8,053 nucleotides of DNA from a bacterium (GTDB taxonomy: Bacteria; Patescibacteriota; JABMPQ01; JAQVVF01). The DNA is taken from positions 1 through 8,053 of the forward strand of contig JAUWOX010000041.1 of NCBI GenBank assembly GCA_030611905.1, read 5' to 3'. The notes under the pieces were generated by a model, which saw nothing but the letters and a program-made list of their open reading frames with translations, had not been told where the DNA came from and made no database searches. Of the stretch, positions 1 through 3,855 are shown piece by piece (positions within the stretch are counted from its first letter, which is position 1; each line of letters begins with the position of its first letter). The translations under genes and the position numbers were made by a program.

Positions 1-30
1 ACCCCTGCCTTACCACTTGGCTACCACGCC
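1..30 (-). tRNA. partial tRNA, probably tRNA-Cys (5' part only)
   Basis: On the minus strand this reads as the first 30 nt of a tRNA: a 7-nt acceptor arm GGCGTGG, TA at positions 8-9, a GCC...GGC D-stem around AAGTGGTAA, then A and the anticodon-stem start GGGGT. The window ends before the anticodon. A short D-arm followed by GGGGT is what bacterial tRNA-Cys usually shows, but the anticodon is not seen, so the identity is an inference. It lies 6 bp from tRNA-Gly and is the last member of the minus-strand tRNA cluster visible here. Confidence 0.7.
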
Positions 31-36
31 TCAACA

Positions 37-108
37 AGCGGGTGAGCGGAATCGAACCGCCGTCCCTACCTTGGCAAGGTAATATAATAACCACTATACG
101 ACACCCGC
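37..108 (-). tRNA. tRNA-Gly (anticodon GCC)
   Basis: The minus strand folds as a 72-nt cloverleaf. Acceptor GCGGGTG pairs with CACCCGC, the T-loop is TTCGATT, and the anticodon stem TTACC/GGTAG encloses the loop TTGCCAA, which places anticodon GCC at 73-75. The discriminator is U, normal for bacterial tRNA-Gly. CCA is not encoded (TGT follows), so the 3' end must be added by the CCA-adding enzyme. It sits 26 bp after tRNA-Phe in the same orientation. Confidence 0.96.
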
Positions 109-134
109 ATTATACTTTTCGTCTTTGACTAATT

Positions 135-206
135 TGCCGAGGGGCAGGATCGAACTGCCGACACAAGGATTTTCAGTCCTTTGCTCTACCACTGAGCTAC
201 CTCGGC
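135..206 (-). tRNA. tRNA-Phe (anticodon GAA)
   Basis: A 72-nt cloverleaf on the minus strand. The acceptor GCCGAGG pairs perfectly with CCTCGGC, the D-arm is GCTC...GAGC, the anticodon stem AAGGA/TCCTT holds loop CTGAAAA (anticodon GAA at 172-174), and the T-stem GGCAG/CTGCC holds TTCGATC. The discriminator is A and no CCA is encoded. Only 5 bp separate it from tRNA-Val, so the two are almost certainly cut from a common precursor. Confidence 0.97.
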
Positions 207-211
207 CCACA

Positions 212-284
212 TGGGTTCGAGAGGAATCGAACCTCTGACCTCTTCGGTGTAAACGAAGCGCTCTACCGATTGAGCTACGAACCC
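212..284 (-). tRNA. tRNA-Val (anticodon UAC)
   Basis: A 73-nt cloverleaf on the minus strand. Acceptor GGGTTCG pairs with CGAACCC, the D-arm is GCTC...GAGC, the anticodon stem CTTCG/CGAAG carries loop TTTACAC (anticodon UAC), and the T-stem AGAGG/CCTCT carries TTCGATT. The discriminator is A and no CCA is encoded. A 93-bp spacer separates it from tRNA-Leu; I see no convincing promoter or terminator in that spacer. Confidence 0.97.
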
Positions 285-377
285 AACTTTTAGCAATTAA
301 ATAGTCAACACAACCTTAATCAGTTACCTATTCACAATAGTACAAAGACCGGAATTAACCGCCCTTATCAAAAAACA

Positions 378-461
378 TGCCGAGGACGGGATTTGAACCC
401 GTACGGGCCAAAGACCCCATGGCCCTCAACCATGCGTGTATACCAATTCCACCACCTCGGC
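378..461 (-). tRNA. tRNA-Leu (anticodon GAG)
   Basis: An 84-nt class II tRNA on the minus strand with a long variable arm. Acceptor GCCGAGG pairs with CCTCGGC, the anticodon stem CATGG/CCATG carries loop TTGAGGG (anticodon GAG), and the T-stem ACGGG/CCCGT carries TTCAAAT. The discriminator is A and no CCA is encoded. Its 5' end lies 6 bp after the stop codon of the L19 gene with no hairpin in between. It is therefore probably transcribed as the tail of the rplS mRNA and released by RNase P. Confidence 0.97.
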
Positions 462-467
462 TAATTT

Positions 468-995
468 TTATTTTTTATCTTTAATCTCAGAATTTTTATC
501 CGCAGGCTTATCCGCAGGCTTATCCGCCGTAGTCTTTTTATCGGCGGCCTGAACATCCTTTTTTTCAGCCTCTGTTTTTAATTTCTCTTTAGCTTCTTCT
601 TTTTCTTTTATTTCATCAAATCCCATTTTTTCCAAATCTTCCGTACTCACTTCTCTTTCTTTCAATTTCGCTGCTTTTTCCTGTCTTTTTCTTAAGTAAT
701 AAAGTTTTGCTCTTCGAATTTTGCCCTTTTTTAAAATTTCTAATTTTGTAATGCTTGGCAAATGGAATGGGAATATTTTTTCAACCCCAACTCCCAGAGA
801 TTTTTTTCTCACAGTAAAAGTTCCGTTCATGCCATATCCGCCATGAATTTTAAGTACTGTGCCTTGAAAAAATTGGATTCTCTCCTTTTCTCCTTCTTTA
901 ATTTTCTGATACACCTTTACGGTATCACCAGGCCTAATGTCAGGCATTTTCCTTTTAATTTGAGTTTTCTCGTACTTTTTAATTAAATCTTGCAT
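468..995 (-). CDS. rplS: 50S ribosomal protein L19 with an acidic/lysine-rich C-terminal tail
   Basis: Structural protein of the large ribosomal subunit, located at the 30S/50S interface. Residues 1-112 match the family: RPGDTVKVYQKIKEGEKERIQFFQGTV, then FTVRKKSLGVGVEKIFPFHLPSI, then KKGKIRRAKLYYLRKR. Usual L19 is about 115 residues; this one is 175. The extra 60 residues are almost only K, E, D and A, end in ADKPADKPADK, and are probably disordered. The ADKP run comes from a 12-bp tandem repeat (497-520 plus part). The start is the only good ATG before the conserved part, but no Shine-Dalgarno site precedes it. It starts 7 bp after the cmk stop and is followed after 6 bp by tRNA-Leu, so it belongs to the rluD-cmk-rplS operon. 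Confidence 0.97.
   Translation of the reverse strand: MQDLIKKYEKTQIKRKMPDIRPGDTVKVYQKIKEGEKERIQFFQGTVLKIHGGYGMNGTFTVRKKSLGVGVEKIFPFHLPSITKLEILKKGKIRRAKLYYLRKRQEKAAKLKEREVSTEDLEKMGFDEIKEKEEAKEKLKTEAEKKDVQAADKKTTADKPADKPADKNSEIKDKK
497..529. repeat. 12-bp tandem repeat inside the rplS tail
   Basis: The unit TATCCGCAGGCT occurs twice in full (497-508, 509-520) and once in part (521-527, TATCCGC). On the coding strand it encodes the ADKP repeats in the disordered L19 tail. It is a candidate for slippage-driven length change that would not disturb the frame. Confidence 0.9.
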
Positions 996-1002
996 AATAT
1001 TA

Positions 1003-1551
1003 TTATTCTATATTTAATCCTTGTTTTTTTAGCGCGCTTAAAATAAATTCCAATGTTTCCTCTTGCTCCATGTCTCTATTATTAACTACTAAATCATATA
1101 TCGAAAGATCAGAAATGTCAATGCCATATATGTTTTTATATCTCTTTGTCTCACTTTGTTCTCGAGTTATTATTTTTTCGCGTGTTTTGTCTAGGCTCTC
1201 ATTTTCTCGATGAGCCACACGTTCCATTCTTATTTCAGAAGGGGCATCTAACCAAATTTTGAAGAATTTAGCTCTTTTTTCACGATGAGCAAACCAGCCT
1301 GCCAATCTACCTTCAGCAATCACATCCTTATGGTCATAAGCAAAATCCATCATTTTTCGATCCAGTTCTAAATCATACTTATTATCTTTTTCAGCTAATT
1401 CACTAAACTGCTCCAAAGTCATCCCCTTCTCTTCAGCCATATCTCTAAAGATCTGTCCGCCATAAACATAAGGATATTCCAAAGCCTTTTTTAAATTCCT
1501 GCATAAAGTTGTTGTGCCAGCACCCAATGGGCCGCTTACTGTTATTTTCAT
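1003..1551 (-). CDS. cmk: cytidylate kinase, archaeal-type short form
   Basis: Phosphorylates CMP/dCMP with ATP, feeding CTP and dCTP synthesis in the cytoplasm. The 182-residue protein has a P-loop GPLGAGTT (residues 7-14) and EGRLAGW near residues 80-86. An arginine-rich lid reads REQSETKRY, followed by YGIDISDLSIYDLVVNN (142-158). The TT after the P-loop lysine-less glycines and the YGIDI motif are those of the archaeal CMP kinase family, which is shorter than the 220-230-residue bacterial enzyme. The gene sits between rluD (10 bp) and rplS (7 bp). The ATG start gives the P-loop at the expected distance from the N terminus. No strong Shine-Dalgarno site is seen, so translation may be coupled to rluD. 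Confidence 0.93.
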   Translation of the reverse strand: MKITVSGPLGAGTTTLCRNLKKALEYPYVYGGQIFRDMAEEKGMTLEQFSELAEKDNKYDLELDRKMMDFAYDHKDVIAEGRLAGWFAHREKRAKFFKIWLDAPSEIRMERVAHRENESLDKTREKIITREQSETKRYKNIYGIDISDLSIYDLVVNNRDMEQEETLEFILSALKKQGLNIE

Positions 1552-1561
1552 AAAATCAGTC

Positions 1562-2254
1562 TTAAATCTGTTTTAATTCGTGTAAAAACTCTTTTAAATC
1601 TTCAGGCAATTTAGTCCTGAATTCATGTGTCTGACCTGAAGGAAGGCGAAATTTGAGAAAATATGCGTGAAGAAATTGTCTATTTAGATCAGCCTGCCTA
1701 ACTCTTTTAAATTTGTACATTTTATCACCAACAATCGGATGGCCTATTTTTGTCAAATGAACTCTGATTTGATGTGTTCGGCCTGTTTCAATCGTAACAT
1801 CTAGTAAAGTAAATTCCTCCCCGTATTCTTTAATCACTTTGTAACGCGTAACAGCCGGCCTGCTAGTTGAGCTTAGTTTGGCTCGAACTTTTCCTCGTTT
1901 CTCCAAAGAATAAGTGATTATGCCACTCTTTTCTTTCATTATACCATAAACTAAAGCGTAATATCTTTTTTCAATCTTTCTCTCTTTAAATAAATCTTTT
2001 AGATAATCAAAAGTCTTCTGATTTTTAGCTACAATTATTAGACCCGAAGTATCTTTATCTAATCTATGTACAATGCCTGGCCTACCTGATTGTCCAACAT
2101 TCTTAATTTCTGGATATTCTTGGACAACATAATCTGCTAAGGTATTATCTTTATATTTCTTATCCGGATGAACTACTATACCAGCTAGTTTATTAATTAT
2201 CAAAAGATCATTATTCTCAAATACAATATTCCTTTTTAGTTCAAAATTCTTCAT
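1562..2254 (-). CDS. RluA/RluD-family pseudouridine synthase lacking the S4 domain
   Basis: Isomerises specific uridines of RNA, probably 23S rRNA, to pseudouridine. The catalytic motif HRLDKDTSG is at residues 63-71 (Asp66 is the expected nucleophile) and ETGRTHQIRVHL is at 156-167. FENNDLLIINKLAGIVVHP (12-30) is the usual start of the catalytic domain. At 230 residues it lacks the N-terminal S4 RNA-binding domain of RluC and RluD, so it resembles the shorter RluA/TruC-like members; the exact target base cannot be assigned. The ATG is preceded by no Shine-Dalgarno site. A promoter only about 16 bp upstream gives a leader of roughly 9 nt. First gene of the operon with cmk and rplS. Confidence 0.92.
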   Translation of the reverse strand: MKNFELKRNIVFENNDLLIINKLAGIVVHPDKKYKDNTLADYVVQEYPEIKNVGQSGRPGIVHRLDKDTSGLIIVAKNQKTFDYLKDLFKERKIEKRYYALVYGIMKEKSGIITYSLEKRGKVRAKLSSTSRPAVTRYKVIKEYGEEFTLLDVTIETGRTHQIRVHLTKIGHPIVGDKMYKFKRVRQADLNRQFLHAYFLKFRLPSGQTHEFRTKLPEDLKEFLHELKQI

Positions 2255-2269
2255 AAGAGTTTTGAAATT

Positions 2270-2298
2270 ATTTTAACCTAATAAAATTAATTTTTCAA
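2270..2298 (-). promoter_or_regulatory. sigma70-type promoter of the rluD-cmk-rplS operon
   Basis: On the minus strand TTGAAA (2293-2298) is followed after 17 nt by TAAAAT (2270-2275), each one base from consensus. Expected transcription start is near 2263, about 9 nt before the rluD ATG, so the mRNA would be almost leaderless. This agrees with the missing Shine-Dalgarno site. Confidence 0.65.
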
Positions 2299-2309
2299 GT
2301 ATAAAAAAA

Positions 2310-2376
2310 TGGACCCTAGGAGGATCGAACTATGAAAATTTTTTATTCAAAAATTTTCATCCTCATCCATGCCATG
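2310..2376 (-). pseudogene. broken copy of the tRNA-Ala 3' half, interrupted by a hairpin
   Basis: On the minus strand the copy begins with the anticodon arm of the neighbouring tRNA-Ala: 16 nt (2361-2376) are identical to 2422-2437. It then has a 29-nt palindromic insert (2332-2360), then a T-loop-like AGTTCGATC and an acceptor-like end with AGGGTCCA. The 5' half of a tRNA is missing and the T-stem cannot pair, so it cannot be a working tRNA. It lies 18 bp from the 3' end of the intact tRNA-Ala. It may be the product of a local duplication or of an element that inserted at the tRNA. Confidence 0.6.
2332..2360. repeat. AT-rich perfect hairpin, 12-bp stem
   Basis: ATGAAAATTTTT (2332-2343) and AAAAATTTTCAT (2349-2360) are exact reverse complements around a 5-nt loop TATTC. 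It sits exactly where the T-stem of the broken tRNA copy should begin. On the minus strand it could stop transcription coming from tRNA-Ala, although its stem has only two G-C pairs. Confidence 0.85.
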
Positions 2377-2394
2377 CCTGTCCGCCGAAGCCTA

Positions 2395-2467
2395 TGGACC
2401 GAAGGGGGGTCGAACCCCTAACCTCATCCATGCCATGGATGCGCTCTGCCAACTGAGCTATCGGCCC
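2395..2467 (-). tRNA. tRNA-Ala (anticodon GGC)
   Basis: A 73-nt cloverleaf on the minus strand. Acceptor GGGCCGA pairs with TCGGTCC and contains G3:U70, the alanine identity pair. The D-arm is GCTC...GAGC, the anticodon stem CATCC/GGATG holds loop ATGGCAT (anticodon GGC), and the T-stem AGGGG/CCCCT holds TTCGACC. The discriminator is A and no CCA is encoded. It lies 207 bp downstream of tRNA-Arg in the same direction, and the spacer is full of repeats, so whether they share a transcript is open. Confidence 0.96.
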
Positions 2468-2493
2468 AAAGGTTTAGGCGTAGGCGAAGATGC

Positions 2494-2515
2494 GCCTGCC
2501 TGCCGGCAGGCAGGC
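2494..2515. repeat. 22-bp perfect palindrome (GCCTGCC / GGCAGGC type)
   Basis: The sequence is self-complementary around the central CCGG (2503-2506), with arms GCCTGCCTGCC and GGCAGGCAGGC. The flanks, GATGCG on the left and CTCTACCA on the right, read together like the D-arm and anticodon-stem border of a tRNA. From memory, palindromes of this kind recur through Parcubacteria-type genomes and give rise to false proteins containing the string ACRQAG. Confidence 0.85.
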
Positions 2516-2529
2516 TCTACCAGATGCTT

Positions 2530-2569
2530 GCCCTCCGGAGTCCTGGGCATAACGAAGGACGTAGGAGGG
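2530..2569. repeat. imperfect inverted repeat upstream of tRNA-Ala
   Basis: CCCTCC...GTCCT on the left and AGGAC...GGAGGG on the right pair as 6 bp plus 5 bp around a small internal loop, with a loop of about 12 nt. Function is unknown. Together with the 22-bp palindrome it fills the 5' flank of tRNA-Ala with secondary structure. Confidence 0.5.
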
Positions 2570-2586
2570 AACTAAGGGCCCCTTGC

Positions 2587-2662
2587 CTAAAAACCTAAAA
2601 ATATAAAAACATACAAACATAAACTAAAACAAAAGCATATTTTTATGTTTTTAAGTTTTTAG
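2587..2662. repeat. AT-rich inverted repeat built of 8-nt units
   Basis: The left arm (2587-2611) is made of near-identical octamers such as CTAAAAAC, CTAAAAAT and ATAAAAAC. The right arm (2638-2662) is its reverse complement at 22 of 25 positions. On the minus strand the structure follows tRNA-Arg and ends in a T-rich run, so it could end that transcript. A 22-nt stretch of the left arm (2588-2609) reappears exactly at 6185-6206. Confidence 0.7.
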
Positions 2663-2674
2663 ATTTTATACACT

Positions 2675-2748
2675 TGCGCCCGGTAAGACTCGAACTTACA
2701 ACCTCCTGGTCCGAAGCCAGGCACTCTATCCAATTGAGCTACGGGCGC
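2675..2748 (-). tRNA. tRNA-Arg (anticodon UCG)
   Basis: A 74-nt cloverleaf on the minus strand. Acceptor GCGCCCG pairs with CGGGCGC, the anticodon stem CCTGG/CCAGG holds loop CTTCGGA (anticodon UCG, at 2712-2714), and the T-stem GTAAG/CTTAC holds TTCGAGT. The discriminator is A and no CCA is encoded. It has its own promoter at 2760-2788. Confidence 0.96.
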
Positions 2749-2759
2749 ATATATTCCTT

Positions 2760-2788
2760 ATAATAATACAAAAACAATCATAAATCAA
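2760..2788 (-). promoter_or_regulatory. promoter of tRNA-Arg
   Basis: On the minus strand TTGATT (2783-2788) is followed after 17 nt by TATTAT (2760-2765), a close match to the housekeeping consensus. Transcription would start a few nucleotides before the mature tRNA 5' end at 2748. It is back to back with the plus-strand promoter at 2806-2833. Confidence 0.65.
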
Positions 2789-2805
2789 CACCTTTCACAG
2801 ATTGA

Positions 2806-2833
2806 TTGACAGGCATTAATAAAATGATAAAAT
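2806..2833 (+). promoter_or_regulatory. promoter of the small membrane-protein operon
   Basis: A perfect TTGACA (2806-2811), a 16-nt spacer and TAAAAT (2828-2833). The nonamer CACCTTTCA stands on both sides of the promoter (2789-2797 and 2843-2851), a possible pair of regulator sites. Transcription would start near 2840, about 29 nt before the first ATG. Confidence 0.65.
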
Positions 2834-2856
2834 AAAACTACGCACCTTTCAATCCA

Positions 2857-2862
2857 AGGAGG
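2857..2862 (+). promoter_or_regulatory. Shine-Dalgarno site of the first membrane-protein gene
   Basis: AGGAGG six nucleotides before ATG 2869 fixes the start. Strong sites like this contrast with their absence in front of rluD, cmk, rplS and the glycosidase gene. The motif ACCTTTCAATCCA (2844-2856) directly precedes it and recurs at 4352-4364. Confidence 0.8.
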
Positions 2863-2868
2863 GATCCG

Positions 2869-3162
2869 ATGCCTAGTAAGCTCACGTTCCTAATAAATAA
2901 CTGCAAAAGAGAAATAGCATTGGCTACTATTTGCTCACTCTGTTTCTGTGGACTTGCTTTTAATTTAGCAATCAGTAAGATGTCATTTTTCGCTATGATA
3001 ATATCAGGTTTTTTCTGCCTGGCCTCGCTTATCATAATGGCGTTGGCCCTTGCTGATATATCAGACGACTGGGGAAATGAAAAAGCTCGACGTCAAAAAT
3101 TGGCTATGCTTGGCCCAAACGGAAACGAAAACCTCCCACCAGAAGAAGGAGAAAAAGCATGA
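2869..3162 (+). CDS. small membrane protein, two predicted helices, unknown function
   Basis: I do not recognise this 97-residue protein. It has a short basic N terminus (MPSKLTFLINNCKRE) and two hydrophobic stretches (about residues 16-35 and 39-63) separated by a very short turn around SKMS. A charged, probably cytoplasmic tail of about 34 residues follows, ending in PPEEGEKA. Four cysteines lie in or near the helices. The strong Shine-Dalgarno site and a consensus promoter argue that it is real and expressed. Its stop overlaps the next start (ATGA), so the two are translationally coupled and probably act together. A helical hairpin pair could be a holin-like, toxin-like or transporter-subunit protein; the sequence does not decide. 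Confidence 0.75.
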   Translation: MPSKLTFLINNCKREIALATICSLCFCGLAFNLAISKMSFFAMIISGFFCLASLIIMALALADISDDWGNEKARRQKLAMLGPNGNENLPPEEGEKA

Positions 3163-3398
3163 CCAGCCACTCAAGAAAGATTGCTCTCTGGTTAATTCGG
3201 AAATTGCTGGATCTTGTTTTTTTTGCTGGTGTATTCTGGATTCCCATCTACGTGTTAACAACCGAACACCAGAAACCTTCGTATTGGTGTGTTGAATTTG
3301 ACATCATGGCCATGTTGGTATTGGCTTTTTGCTTCATCACCTACCCAGCATGCGCAGTAAGTCTGTTCAGAAACTGGAAAAGAATAAAACAAGAATAG
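3159..3398 (+). CDS. second small membrane protein of the operon, unknown function
   Basis: I do not recognise this 79-residue protein. It has a basic N terminus (SHSRKIALWLIRK), a hydrophobic segment at about 16-33 (DLVFFAGVFWIPIYVL), a polar loop with TTEHQKPSYWC, a second hydrophobic segment at about 48-70 (DIMAMLVLAFCFITYPACAVSLF) and a basic end (RNWKRIKQE). The basic residues at both ends predict both termini inside the cell. Its ATG overlaps the upstream stop as ATGA, and AAGGAG (3146-3151) lies seven nucleotides before it. An intrinsic terminator follows 21 bp after the stop, so the operon has exactly two genes. Confidence 0.73.
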   Translation: MTSHSRKIALWLIRKLLDLVFFAGVFWIPIYVLTTEHQKPSYWCVEFDIMAMLVLAFCFITYPACAVSLFRNWKRIKQE

Positions 3399-3419
3399 CT
3401 CCAAGAGGGATAGATATTT

Positions 3420-3443
3420 GACTCCAAAAGGAGTCTTTTTTTT
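3420..3443 (+). terminator. intrinsic terminator of the membrane-protein operon
   Basis: GACTCC (3420-3425) and GGAGTC (3430-3435) form a perfect 6-bp stem with an AAAA loop, followed at once by eight Ts (3436-3443). Confidence 0.93.
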
Positions 3444-3463
3444 ATTCCATAAAAAATCTCCTG

Positions 3464-3492
3464 AACGGCTACTATCGACGATAGTAGCCGTT
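3464..3492. repeat. 29-nt perfect palindrome with a T-rich tail
   Basis: AACGGCTACTATCG (3464-3477) and CGATAGTAGCCGTT (3479-3492) are exact reverse complements around a single A. TTTAATTTT follows on the plus strand, and AAAAAATC precedes it, giving a T-run on the minus strand. It can thus act as a bidirectional terminator, or be a protein-binding or recombination site. It sits 20 bp past a complete terminator, so termination alone does not explain it. Confidence 0.88.
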
Positions 3493-3509
3493 TAATTTTG
3501 CCCAAATTT

Positions 3510-3638
3510 GCCTTATCTAAGCCCAGATTTATCAAAATGGCTTATTTAAGCCTTTCCTGTCAAAAATGACGTAGTCAGCCATCTCCCCATTCGCGCAATT
3601 CGCCCGATTTCGAGGTATTCGTACGGCTTATTTAAGCC
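3510..3638 (+). promoter_or_regulatory. three GGCTTATTTAAGCC-type elements upstream of a strong promoter
   Basis: The 14-bp inverted repeat GGCTTATTTAAGCC occurs exactly at 3539-3552 and 3625-3638, with a 12/14 copy at 3510-3523. Between them ATTCG recurs about every 9-10 bp (3589, 3598, ATTTCG at 3607, 3617). They lie 30-160 bp upstream of the promoter at 3667-3695 and look like operator sites. No regulator gene is visible in the window. Confidence 0.5.
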
Positions 3639-3666
3639 AAAAAACGCCTATTTTCCAGAAATACCC

Positions 3667-3695
3667 TTGACAAGGAAAGGACTATTATATATAAT
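3667..3695 (+). promoter_or_regulatory. perfect-consensus sigma70 promoter for the GC-rich gene cluster
   Basis: TTGACA (3667-3672), exactly 17 nt, TATAAT (3690-3695). The -35 lies in the inverted repeat CCTTGACAAGG (3665-3675), and the -10 lies in the palindrome TATTATATATAATA (3683-3696). Both may be operator sequences. The expected start is near 3702, giving a leader of about 150 nt before ATG 3856. Confidence 0.85.
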
Positions 3696-3740
3696 AACAG
3701 GCTCTATGAAAAATTAAATCATAGTACCTAAAAACCTATT

Positions 3741-3825
3741 TTGCCTCGGATTTGAGAGAAAGCCAAGATTACATATTCAATATTATGACTTCAACATTTT
3801 CGACTTTTTCTCAATTTTGAGGCAA
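3741..3825 (+). promoter_or_regulatory. long hairpin in the leader of the lipoprotein gene
   Basis: TTGCCTC (3741-3747) pairs with GAGGCAA (3819-3825). After a 4x4 internal loop, TTGAGAGAAAG (3752-3762) pairs with CTTTTTCTCAA (3804-3814) with one mismatch, around a 41-nt loop. It ends 18 nt before the Shine-Dalgarno site. It could be a leader RNA that controls expression, or a boundary element like the inverted repeat in front of the next gene. No known riboswitch class is recognised. Confidence 0.55.
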
Positions 3826-3855
3826 GAACCTGATCCCAGCCACAGGAGGCATCAA

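Noticed and set aside
285..377. promoter in the spacer before tRNA-Val
   Set aside because: A TTGACT is present on the minus strand but no matching -10 at the right distance.
762..986. plus-strand reading frame opposite rplS
   Set aside because: It is a shadow of the conserved L19 frame, with no ribosome binding site and no plausible domain.
2369..2575. 68-residue plus-strand reading frame
   Set aside because: It runs antisense through tRNA-Ala and through the 22-bp palindrome (giving the string ACRQAG); it has no ribosome binding site and is a typical false protein.
2332..2662. CRISPR array in the repeat-rich stretch
   Set aside because: Repeats are palindromic, of unlike sequence and irregularly spaced; there is no repeat-spacer pattern and no cas gene.
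3050..3295. other reading frames across the membrane-protein pair
   Set aside because: They overlap the two genes that have Shine-Dalgarno sites and the ATGA junction.
3817..3855. TTG start 13 codons upstream for the lipoprotein
   Set aside because: The added residues (MRQEPDPSHRRHQ) would lie before the signal sequence and overlap the hairpin and Shine-Dalgarno site; ATG 3856 is properly spaced.
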